Shown here: piece by piece, positions 7,083 to 13,974 of the stretch
Layout of the letters: each line of letters begins with the position of its first letter
How positions within the stretch are numbered: position 1 is the first letter of the stretch
NCBI GenBank assembly: GCA_934133015.1
Contig: CAKPAQ010000005.1
Coordinates: forward strand, 1 to 17,824
Length of the DNA stretch: 17,824 bases
Direction: 5' to 3'
DNA from: an uncultured Bacilli bacterium
GTDB taxonomy: Bacteria > Bacillota_I > Bacilli_A > RF39 > UBA660
Program-made: the position numbers and the translations under genes
The notes under the pieces: model-generated
Database searches by the model: none
The model's input: only the letters and a program-made list of their open reading frames with translations
Told to the model about the DNA's origin: nothing

Positions 7083-8096
7083 ATGAGTAAGACAGATAAA
7101 GATTTAGCTTTAGAAAAAGTGTTAAATGATATTGAAAAACAATTTGGCAAAGGTTCTATTATGAAACTTGGTGACAACAAACATATGGAATTAGATGTTA
7201 CACCAAGTGGAAGTTTAACTTTGGATATAGCATTAGGTGTTGGCGGATATCCTAAAGGAAGAATTGTGGAGATATATGGTCCTGAATCAAGTGGTAAAAC
7301 AACTTTTGCGTTACATGCTATAGCGGAAGTTCAAAAACGTGGAGGACGTGCAGCTTTTATTGATGCTGAACATGCTCTTGATCCAACTTACGCTAAGAAC
7401 TTAGGTGTTGATATAAATGAATTATTATTAGCACAACCTGATACTGGTGAACAAGCATTAGAAATTTGTGAAGCATTAGTTAGAAGTGAAGCTGTTAGCA
7501 TAGTAGTTATCGATAGCGTTGCTGCTTTGGTTCCACAAGCTGAAATTGATGGTGATATGGGAGATTCTCATGTTGGATTACAAGCAAGACTTATGAGTCA
7601 AGCACTTCGTAAATTATCAGGTACTATTAGTAAAACCAAAACAACGGCAATTTTTATTAATCAATTACGTGAAAAAGTTGGAGTTATGTTTGGTAACCCT
7701 GAAACGACACCTGGTGGTAGAGCTTTAAAATTCTATTCAACAATTAGACTTGATGTACGTCGTAGTGAAGCATTAAAGATGGGTGATGGCATCGTAGGTA
7801 ATAAAACTACTATTAAAGTAGTTAAAAATAAAGTTGCTCCACCATTTAAGTCAGCAGTAGTTGATATTATGTATGGTGAAGGAGTATCACATGAAGGTGA
7901 AATAATAGACTTAGCTAGCGATTGTGGTGTATTAGAAAAAAGTGGTGCATGGTACTCTTATAATGGTCAAAAAATTGGTCAAGGAAAAGAAAATGTTAAA
8001 TTATTCTTAAAAGATCATAAAGATTTATGTAATGAACTTGAAACTAAAGTTAGAGAATATTATGGAATAAAAGTTGATGAAAAAAGTGCTAAATAA
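7083..8096 (+). CDS. recA: Recombinase RecA
   Basis: ATP-dependent DNA strand exchange protein for homologous recombination; also the LexA coprotease where LexA exists. The 337-residue protein has Walker A GPESSGKTT (residues 66-74, the same number as in E. coli RecA), Walker B ending VVIDSVAALVP, loop 1 around GDSHVGLQARLMSQALRKL, and loop 2 NQLREKVGVMFGNPETTPGG. The C-terminus is short compared with E. coli. Start ATG 7083 follows AGGAGG (7071-7076); an in-frame extension to 7011 would pass through the promoter. It has its own promoter and a terminator overlapping its 3' end. RecU, which acts later in the same pathway, is also in the window. Confidence 0.98.
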   Translation: MSKTDKDLALEKVLNDIEKQFGKGSIMKLGDNKHMELDVTPSGSLTLDIALGVGGYPKGRIVEIYGPESSGKTTFALHAIAEVQKRGGRAAFIDAEHALDPTYAKNLGVDINELLLAQPDTGEQALEICEALVRSEAVSIVVIDSVAALVPQAEIDGDMGDSHVGLQARLMSQALRKLSGTISKTKTTAIFINQLREKVGVMFGNPETTPGGRALKFYSTIRLDVRRSEALKMGDGIVGNKTTIKVVKNKVAPPFKSAVVDIMYGEGVSHEGEIIDLASDCGVLEKSGAWYSYNGQKIGQGKENVKLFLKDHKDLCNELETKVREYYGIKVDEKSAK

Positions 8097-8109
8097 TAGT
8101 ACTTTTTTT
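8081..8109 (+). terminator. Intrinsic terminator overlapping the recA stop
   Basis: AAAAAGTGCT (8081-8090) pairs with AGTACTTTTT (8098-8107), one G-U pair, 7-nt loop containing the stop codon (8094-8096), then more T. The 5' arm is coding sequence. Confidence 0.75.
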
Positions 8110-8200
8110 AATATTTTTTCTTATAATATACTATCAAAATATTATTATATGAGTTATAATTAATTCATAAATAAAAATAGTTATTAGTGGGAGTGTATTT

Positions 8201-9070
8201 ATGAGTAGGAAAATGAAAAGTGTGTTTATTATAATTTCTTGTTTAATAATCACTTTTTTTAGTAGTAATATGTTCGTTAAAGCTGATAGTGGCTTTGATT
8301 CAAGCTGGGATTCTGGATCTAGTTGGGATTCTAGTTCAAGTTGGGACTATGACTCTAGTTATGATTCTAGTGGAAGCGGAGATGGTGAAGTTGGCTTAAT
8401 CTCTGTTATAGTATTTTTAGTAGTTATGGGGATTGTAATTTATTCTTCATTAAAAAGTAATAGACCTTTGGCTAGTGTTGATATAAGTGATGATAATGAT
8501 GATCCAGATAGTGTTAAATTATTGGGAGACAATTTTGATTTTGAACAGTTCTATAAACAAATATTTGACATGTATAAAGATGTCCAAATTGCTTGGATGA
8601 ATAGAGATGTTGAACCTGTTCGTAACTTATTATCTGATGAAATGTTCAATATGTATGATATGCAAATAATGACTTTAAAAACTAAAAAACAAATTAATAT
8701 GATGGAAGATATTGATTTTGTTAAAGCTAGTGTTAGTAAAGTAGAAGAAAACAATAATTTACAAACTATTTATGTAAAATTGGTTGTAACTTGTCGTGAT
8801 TATTTAGTTGATGAAAAAACAAATAAAGTATTGCGTGGTAATAAAGATGCTATTAACTCTTATACTTATATGCTAACATTTACACGTAATCTTGGTAATT
8901 CAACTTTAAGTCATTGTCCAAATTGTAATGCAAAACTTGATAATAACCATACTAACAAATGTGAATATTGCGGTACTATTATTCAAAATAATTCTAGTAA
9001 TTATGTATTAGCTAGTAAAAAAATGCTTGTACAATACGTACAAAGCTATAAAAAAAAGAAAGGTAAATAA
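8201..9070 (+). CDS. Membrane protein with Tim44-like domain and zinc ribbon (paralogue 1)
   Basis: Function unknown. Of 289 residues, 1-28 form a signal-like hydrophobic segment; 31-60 are a Ser/Trp/Asp-rich low-complexity stretch built of six-residue repeats; a second membrane helix spans about 65-83; an acidic linker follows. Residues about 113-230 resemble the Tim44-like domain: IAWMNRDVEPVRNLLSDEM, then a helix and the strand-rich VKLVVTCRDYLVDEKTNKV ending YTYMLTFTRN. A four-Cys zinc ribbon follows (Cys239, 242, 254, 257) and then a Lys-rich tail. With both hydrophobic segments in the membrane, the Tim44-like part would be cytoplasmic. ATG 8201 follows GGGAGTG; a TATAAT (8155-8160) with a poor -35 lies upstream. 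It heads three paralogues between recA and rny. In mitochondria Tim44 tethers a chaperone to the translocon; no such role is shown here. Confidence 0.8.
   Translation: MSRKMKSVFIIISCLIITFFSSNMFVKADSGFDSSWDSGSSWDSSSSWDYDSSYDSSGSGDGEVGLISVIVFLVVMGIVIYSSLKSNRPLASVDISDDNDDPDSVKLLGDNFDFEQFYKQIFDMYKDVQIAWMNRDVEPVRNLLSDEMFNMYDMQIMTLKTKKQINMMEDIDFVKASVSKVEENNNLQTIYVKLVVTCRDYLVDEKTNKVLRGNKDAINSYTYMLTFTRNLGNSTLSHCPNCNAKLDNNHTNKCEYCGTIIQNNSSNYVLASKKMLVQYVQSYKKKKGK
8303..8374 (+). repeat. Four imperfect 18-bp tandem repeats in coding sequence
   Basis: Units at 8303-8320, 8321-8338, 8339-8356 and 8357-8374 follow the pattern AGYTGGGAYTCTRGWTCW, the last having TATGAT instead of TGGGAT. They encode the six-residue SWDSGS/SWDSSS/SWDYDS/SYDSSG repeat between the two hydrophobic segments of the first Tim44-like protein. 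Multiples of three keep frame if copy number changes. Confidence 0.8.
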
Positions 9071-9072
9071 AA

Positions 9073-9585
9073 ATGGAAGAAAATAGCGAACTAATTTCTA
9101 AATTTAGTCATATATTTATAATGTTACATTACTCTATAATGAGTAATGATCTTAAAAGAGTTAAATCTTTTTTAAGTGATGAGGTATATAATTACTATCA
9201 ACAATTAATTGATAATAATATTAAAAACAAAGAAATTGAAATGTTTGATGAACTTAATGTAAAAAGCATCGAAATTATGGAAAAAAATGATTTAGATGAT
9301 AGATATCAAGTTAAGGTAAAATTAACATCACGTTACATGGATTATTTTGTTGATAGTGATACTTTAAAATATAAACGTGGAATAAATGATCATAGAATTG
9401 AAAAACAACATTTATTAGTATTTGAAAAACAAAAATTGAATACTTCAACTAACGTAATTACTTGCCCTAGTTGTGGAGCTAACTTAAATGTTAATTCAAG
9501 CAGTGTTTGTCCTTATTGTAATTCAAATATAGATTTGACTGGTACTAGTTATAAACTTATTTCATTACAAACTTTATCTTTTTGA
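9073..9585 (+). CDS. Soluble Tim44-like domain protein with zinc ribbon (paralogue 2)
   Basis: Function unknown. This 170-residue protein has no signal or membrane segment and starts straight into the Tim44-like helix (SIMSNDLKRVKSFLSDEVYNYY, residues 21-42, matching WMNRDVEPVRNLLSDEMFNMY of the gene before). The strand region TSRYMDYFVDSDTLKYKRG aligns with TCRDYLVDEKTNKVLRG. A four-Cys zinc ribbon follows (CPSC at 131-134, CPYC at 146-149). It begins only 2 nt after paralogue 1 with a weak AAAGG ribosome binding site, so translation is probably coupled and the products may act together. It ends in TGA, evidence that UGA is a stop in this organism. Confidence 0.78.
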   Translation: MEENSELISKFSHIFIMLHYSIMSNDLKRVKSFLSDEVYNYYQQLIDNNIKNKEIEMFDELNVKSIEIMEKNDLDDRYQVKVKLTSRYMDYFVDSDTLKYKRGINDHRIEKQHLLVFEKQKLNTSTNVITCPSCGANLNVNSSSVCPYCNSNIDLTGTSYKLISLQTLSF

Positions 9586-9591
9586 TTTACT

Positions 9592-9619
9592 TTGTTAGAA
9601 AAAAAAGATACAATATATT
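9592..9619 (+). promoter_or_regulatory. Weak candidate promoter ahead of paralogue 3
   Basis: TTGTTA (9592-9597), 16-bp spacer, TATATT (9614-9619). The predicted start would give almost no leader before the AGAGGGTGA ribosome binding site. The 54-nt gap between paralogues 2 and 3 could equally be simple operon spacing. Confidence 0.3.
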
Positions 9620-9639
9620 TATAATAGAGGGTGATTTTA

Positions 9640-10506
9640 TTGACACTAGTATTAATTAGTAATATTCATATATCTTTTTTTTCAATAATAACTTTTTTAC
9701 TTGTTCTATTATTTTTAGAGTTTTGTGTATTTTGTTACTTTGTACCAAATATTATGGCAATATTTAAAAAAGGTTCCGACATATTTGAGGATGATAATTA
9801 TAATGAAAAAACTAGTATAAAGAACAAAACAGATGATGTTAATATTGAAGAGTTAGATGAAGAATTGACTCCTTTATCTCCTTATGAGGGAGAATGGGAA
9901 CAGGATGAACTTTCAATTGATGAAATTAAGCCAATAGTTTTACCAAAAAATGAATGGGTAGAGGATACTAATAATAAAATAAAAAAAGATCCCAATAGTT
10001 TACTTTTAGAAATTGATTCTTTTTTCAAATTAGATGAATTTTATTTACAGGTATACGATTTATATATGAAAATAGCCAACTTTTATACAGAAGACAATAT
10101 TAGAGGCGCCGAAGAGTTGATGACAAAAGAATTATATAAAGAAAATGTTAGGCAATTAGATTCTTTTAGAAAAAGGAATCTTAGACATGTTGTAGAAGTT
10201 ATTGAGTATTTAAATTGTAAGATAATGGATGCTAAAGTTATAGATAGACAATTATATGTAAAAGTTGAATTAACAATTAATGCGTATGATTATATTATTA
10301 ATAAATCTAGTCAAAAAGTTCAAAAAGGAATTTCTACTAAACCATTATATAGTGTATATCATTTAATTCTACAAAAGGAGTTAAAACCACTTCCATTTTC
10401 ACATGTAACTGATAATAATTCTGTGATTCCAAGTATTGTTAATGCTTCTAATTTAAATGATGACAAATGGGTATTAGCTGCTAATAGGATTGTTAAGAGA
10501 AGGTAA
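9640..10506 (+). CDS. Membrane-anchored Tim44-like domain protein without zinc ribbon (paralogue 3)
   Basis: Function unknown. The 288-residue protein has a long hydrophobic N-terminal segment (about residues 10-35), an acidic linker rich in Asp/Glu, then a Tim44-like region (FYLQVYDLYMKIANFYTED, AEELMTKELYKENVRQL, strand region with NAYDYIINKSSQKVQKG, and YSVYHLILQKE) paralogous to the two genes upstream. The four-Cys ribbon of the other two is missing. Start TTG 9640 is chosen because AGAGGGTGA lies 5 nt upstream; the alternative GTG at 9631 is part of that ribosome binding site. A terminator overlaps the stop. As last of the three tandem copies it probably forms a complex or redundant set with the others, but this is inference. 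Confidence 0.72.
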   Translation: MTLVLISNIHISFFSIITFLLVLLFLEFCVFCYFVPNIMAIFKKGSDIFEDDNYNEKTSIKNKTDDVNIEELDEELTPLSPYEGEWEQDELSIDEIKPIVLPKNEWVEDTNNKIKKDPNSLLLEIDSFFKLDEFYLQVYDLYMKIANFYTEDNIRGAEELMTKELYKENVRQLDSFRKRNLRHVVEVIEYLNCKIMDAKVIDRQLYVKVELTINAYDYIINKSSQKVQKGISTKPLYSVYHLILQKELKPLPFSHVTDNNSVIPSIVNASNLNDDKWVLAANRIVKRR

Positions 10507-10529
10507 TAACCGTTATGGCGGTTATTTTT
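10505..10529 (+). terminator. Intrinsic terminator after the Tim44-like genes
   Basis: Perfect arms AATAACCG (10505-10512) and CGGTTATT (10519-10526), 6-nt loop, then TTT. It starts within the stop codon of the third Tim44-like gene and separates it from the rny promoter. Confidence 0.75.
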
Positions 10530-10542
10530 CTTTGAATAAAAC

Positions 10543-10571
10543 TTGACTTCTTTTAATATTAAACTTAAAAT
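10543..10571 (+). promoter_or_regulatory. rny promoter
   Basis: -35 TTGACT (10543-10548), 17-bp spacer, -10 TAAAAT (10566-10571). The block around the -35 closely resembles that of recA (ACTTGACTT followed by TTTTAATATT in both). About 50 nt of leader precede the start codon. Confidence 0.65.
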
Positions 10572-10627
10572 AGTATTAGATGTTATGATTATATTGATTA
10601 TACATATATGAAAATGGAGGTGTGGAT

Positions 10628-12178
10628 ATGGATCCTTTATTTTTCTCCATTTTGCTAATCGTTGGATTAATTTTAGGTTTTGTTTTAAGTCTTATTTATA
10701 ATTCTTTTCGTGAAAATAGTACCTCTAAAAAAATTGAGAATTTATTAGAAAAATCTAAAAAAGAAGCTGAAAAAACTAAAAGGGAGTCTATTTTAGAAAC
10801 AAAAGAAGAAATTCATAAATTAAAATTAGATTATGAAAAAGAAGTTAAAGAAAAGAAAGCTGAATTAAAAGAATCAGAAGAACGTCTTATTCAAAGAGAA
10901 AATAATATGGATAAGCGTGATGAATTATATCAAAAACGTGAATCTACTTTAGATGAAAGAGAAAATAAATTATTTGATAAACAAAAAGAAATCCAAGACG
11001 AACAAGTAAAAGTGGAAGAAATTAAACAACAACAATTAGATATATTACATGAAATATCAGGAATTAGTCGTGATAAAGCAAAAGAAATGGTTATGGCAAA
11101 AGTAAAAGAAGCCATGACTAAAGAGATTTCTTTATATATTAAAGAATCTGAAAATGAAGCAAAGTTGGAAGTTGATCGTAAAGCAAAAGAATTATTAGTT
11201 AGTTCAATGCAAAAATTTGCATCTGATGTTTCTAATGAACAAACTGTTACAGTTGTTAACTTACCAAATGATGATTTAAAAGGTAGAATTATTGGTCGTG
11301 AAGGAAGAAATATTAGAACAATAGAAGCTATTACTGGTGTTGATTTAATTATTGATGATACTCCTGAAGCTGTTGTTTTATCTAGTTTTGATCCTTTACG
11401 TAGAGAGATAGCTAGAGTAACATTGGAAAATTTACTTAAGGATGGAAGAATTCATCCTACTAGAATTGAAGAATTATATGATAAAGTATGTAAAGAGATG
11501 AAAACTAAGATAGTTGAGTATGGAAATAATGCTTTGTTTGAACTAGGTCTTACTAAGGTTGATCCTGAATTGGTTGAAGTTATTGGTAAATTACATTTTC
11601 GTACTAGTTATGGACAAAATGCTTTACAACATTCGATAGAAGTTGCACATTTAACTGGACTTTTAGCAGGAGAATTGGGAGAAAATGTTACGCTTGCTAA
11701 ACGTGCTGGATTACTTCATGATATTGGAAAAGCAATTGACCATGAAATTGAGGGTAGTCATGTTGATATTGGTGTAGAATTGGCTAAAAAATATAATGAA
11801 AGTGATATAGTTATAAATGCTATCGCATCACATCATGGTGATTGTGAGGCAACTAGTGTCATATCTGTGTTAGTAGCGGTTGCTGATGCCTTATCTGCTT
11901 CACGTCCTGGTGCTAGAAACGATTCATTAGAAAATTATATTAAACGTTTGGAACAATTAGAATCAATTGGTAATGAAATTGATGGGGTTGAGAAAACCTT
12001 TGCTGTACAAGCTGGTCGTGAACTTAGAGTAATAGTTAAACCTGATGAAATTGATGATTTAGCTGCTCATAGAGTTGCCCGTGATATAAAAGAACAGATT
12101 GAAAGTAACATGCAATACCCTGGAACTATTAAAGTTACTGTTATTCGTGAAACAAGAGCACAAGAGGAGGCTAAATAG
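10628..12178 (+). CDS. rny: Endoribonuclease Y
   Basis: Membrane-tethered endonuclease that initiates mRNA decay in Gram-positive bacteria. The 516-residue protein has all family parts in order: N-terminal membrane helix (about 4-24), a long Lys/Glu coiled coil (about 30-175), a KH RNA-binding domain with GRIIGREGRNIR, and an HD domain with LLHDIGK and conserved downstream SHH motif (IASHHGD), ending TVIRETRAQEEAK. Length matches B. subtilis RNase Y (520). Start ATG 10628 follows GGAGGTG (10617-10623); the in-frame GTG at 10622 overlaps that site. It has its own promoter and a terminator that starts in its last codons. The recA-to-rny order resembles B. subtilis. Confidence 0.98.
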   Translation: MDPLFFSILLIVGLILGFVLSLIYNSFRENSTSKKIENLLEKSKKEAEKTKRESILETKEEIHKLKLDYEKEVKEKKAELKESEERLIQRENNMDKRDELYQKRESTLDERENKLFDKQKEIQDEQVKVEEIKQQQLDILHEISGISRDKAKEMVMAKVKEAMTKEISLYIKESENEAKLEVDRKAKELLVSSMQKFASDVSNEQTVTVVNLPNDDLKGRIIGREGRNIRTIEAITGVDLIIDDTPEAVVLSSFDPLRREIARVTLENLLKDGRIHPTRIEELYDKVCKEMKTKIVEYGNNALFELGLTKVDPELVEVIGKLHFRTSYGQNALQHSIEVAHLTGLLAGELGENVTLAKRAGLLHDIGKAIDHEIEGSHVDIGVELAKKYNESDIVINAIASHHGDCEATSVISVLVAVADALSASRPGARNDSLENYIKRLEQLESIGNEIDGVEKTFAVQAGRELRVIVKPDEIDDLAAHRVARDIKEQIESNMQYPGTIKVTVIRETRAQEEAK

Positions 12179-12190
12179 TCTTCTCTTTTT
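12162..12190 (+). terminator. Intrinsic terminator overlapping the rny stop
   Basis: AAGAGGAG (12162-12169) pairs with CTTCTCTT (12180-12187), one G-U pair, 10-nt loop holding the stop codon, followed by TTTC. The 5' arm encodes the last residues of RNase Y. Confidence 0.65.
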
Positions 12191-12232
12191 CTTTAATTTG
12201 TGATATTATTTATATAATGGAAGGGTGATATC

Positions 12233-13105
12233 ATGTATAATGAAGAACAGGCTTTAAAAAAAGTTTCTAATACTAAAATAAAACAGATTTTGCTTACTAT
12301 TATTATTGTAAGTGCAGTGTTAATGGTTATTTTAGGAATTTTATTTTATTTATATATTAAAAGTTTGCCACTTATTAAAATTCCAATTGTTAGTTTGTCA
12401 ACCAGTGAATGGACTAGTGAGAATGTTATTTTAACTGTTGATAATGATAAGAAAAATATTAAGGCTTATTCATTTGATGGTGGTAAAAGTTTCCAAGAAA
12501 GTAATACTTTTACAGTTTCTGAAAATAATGATATTGCTGTTCAAATTATGGATAAAAATGATAAGTTAAGTAAAATTAATGTTGTAGCTGTTAATAACAT
12601 TGATCGTGAAGCTCCAACAATGATTTTTGAAAATGTTACATATGTTCAGATGGGTACAAATTTTTCTGTTAGAACTGGAGTTCAAGTAACTGATAAAGAA
12701 TCTGGGTTAAGTAATGACTATACGGTAACTCCGTCTACTATTGATACTTCTGCTGAAGGTGAATATTATTTAACTTATTCTGCATTTGATAAGGCAGGCA
12801 ACTTTGTTGAAAAAAATCGTACTATAATTATTAGAGATATTAAAGGAAGAACATATTATAGATATAGAACTGGTACTTTAAGTACTGAAAAATGTGAGCC
12901 ATATTTGTGTAGTTGTGTTACATCTTCATCAGCTATTGAAACTGGTACTTGTCCTACTGGATATACAATGAATGAGAATAAACAATGTTGTCAAACTTGT
13001 TATAAAACTTGTAAAAATATGGTTTGGGGAGAATGGAGTGAATGGCAACAGGAAAAAGTTGTTGCTAACTCTACAACTGAAGTAGAAACTATGGTAAAAG
13101 AATAG
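12233..13105 (+). CDS. Membrane-anchored Ig-like, Cys-rich protein of unknown function (paralogue A)
   Basis: Function unknown. The 290-residue protein has a short cytoplasmic N-terminus, one membrane helix (about 19-43) and an outside part. Residues about 50-120 form a first beta module with YSFDGGKSFQ; about 121-202 form an Ig-like domain of the DUF5011/HYR kind (NIDREAPTMIF, VTDKESGLS, GEYYLTYSAFDKAGN, ending RTIIIRD). Then comes TYYRYRTG and a cysteine-rich tail (Cys221, 226, 228, 240, 252, 253, 256, 260) finishing with WGEWSEWQQEK. The WSEW motif recalls thrombospondin type 1 repeats, but this is only a resemblance. ATG 12233 follows AAGGGTGAT; TATAAT at 12213-12218 may be its -10. Paired with a paralogue 8 nt downstream. 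Probably a cell-surface protein. Confidence 0.7.
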   Translation: MYNEEQALKKVSNTKIKQILLTIIIVSAVLMVILGILFYLYIKSLPLIKIPIVSLSTSEWTSENVILTVDNDKKNIKAYSFDGGKSFQESNTFTVSENNDIAVQIMDKNDKLSKINVVAVNNIDREAPTMIFENVTYVQMGTNFSVRTGVQVTDKESGLSNDYTVTPSTIDTSAEGEYYLTYSAFDKAGNFVEKNRTIIIRDIKGRTYYRYRTGTLSTEKCEPYLCSCVTSSSAIETGTCPTGYTMNENKQCCQTCYKTCKNMVWGEWSEWQQEKVVANSTTEVETMVKE

Positions 13106-13113
13106 GTGATAAT

Positions 13114-13929
13114 ATGTATACTGAAGATCAATTTGGGATTAAGATAGAGACTAAAGAAGATAAAGAAAAGCAAAAAAAACTAAAGAAAAAATTAACTATT
13201 ATTGGAATAATTTTGTTAGTTGTTATTTTACTTACAATTATATTAGTTATAGTATTTAAATATTTAAATGAACAAAAGGAAGCCCAGTTACCAGTTGTGA
13301 GATTATCAGTTACTGAATGGACTAAGGATCCGATAACTTTAGTTGTTGATAATCAAGAAGTTAAACTTGTATCTTATTCATTTGATGGGGGAAAAACTTG
13401 GCAAAATGAAAATGCTATACAAGTAGATGATAATGGCACCTATATAGTAATGGTTAAGAATGAAAAGGGTAAGGTTAGTAAAGCTACTAATGTTGTGGTT
13501 AGTAATATTGATAAAGATGGTCCAATAATAAATCTTACTGATCCATTATATGTTCAAAGAGGTGGAACTTATAATGATAAAACTAGTTTATCTGTTACTG
13601 ATAATGGATCAGGTGTTAAAGAATATACTTCCGAACCTAGTAATATAGATACTAATTCAGATGGTGAATATACTGTTGTTTATACTGCAGTAGATCATGT
13701 TGGTAATGTTACTCAAAAATCAAGAAAAGTAATTGTAAGAAATCTTATAACTACTACTTATTATCGTTCTCGTAGTATTTCACAAGAAAGATATAGCTGT
13801 ACTAAACCTTGTGCATCTGGTACTTGTAAAGATACATGTAAAAGAGATGTCTATGGTGAATGGAGTGAATGGACAACTACTAAAATAAAACCTACTAATA
13901 AATTACAAGTAGAAACTAAAATAGAGTGA
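13114..13929 (+). CDS. Membrane-anchored Ig-like, Cys-rich protein of unknown function (paralogue B)
   Basis: Function unknown. The 271-residue protein repeats the plan of its neighbour: a longer Lys-rich cytoplasmic N-terminus, one membrane helix (about 28-49), a first beta module with YSFDGGKTWQ (which fits the S-x-D-x-G-x-T-W Asp-box pattern), an Ig-like domain (NIDKDGPIINL, VTDNGSGVKEY, GEYTVVYTAVDHVGN, ending RKVIVRN), TTYYRSRS, then only four cysteines (229, 233, 238, 242) and YGEWSEWTTTK. Start ATG 13114; the preceding TAG stop lies inside its AGGTGAT ribosome binding site, so the pair is translationally coupled. It ends in TGA. The two likely function together at the cell surface; PBP1 in this window carries a similar C-terminal Ig-like module. 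Confidence 0.7.
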   Translation: MYTEDQFGIKIETKEDKEKQKKLKKKLTIIGIILLVVILLTIILVIVFKYLNEQKEAQLPVVRLSVTEWTKDPITLVVDNQEVKLVSYSFDGGKTWQNENAIQVDDNGTYIVMVKNEKGKVSKATNVVVSNIDKDGPIINLTDPLYVQRGGTYNDKTSLSVTDNGSGVKEYTSEPSNIDTNSDGEYTVVYTAVDHVGNVTQKSRKVIVRNLITTTYYRSRSISQERYSCTKPCASGTCKDTCKRDVYGEWSEWTTTKIKPTNKLQVETKIE

Positions 13930-13933
13930 ATAA

Positions 13934-13974
13934 AAAAGAGTTCAATTTTTGTGATATGAACTCTTTTAATTTTT
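13934..13974. terminator. Bidirectional terminator between the Ig-like pair and rnj
   Basis: Perfect 11-bp arms AAAAGAGTTCA (13934-13944) and TGAACTCTTTT (13957-13967) with a 12-nt loop; T-rich on the + side, and A-runs at the left giving a T-run on the - strand. It overlaps the rnj stop. Confidence 0.85.

Noticed and set aside
13375..13410. Asp-box (S-x-D-x-G-x-T-W) in paralogue B as a sign of sialidase
   Set aside because: Only one copy, within an Ig-like beta module, and the paralogue has SFDGGKSF; sialidases carry several copies and a catalytic set not seen here.
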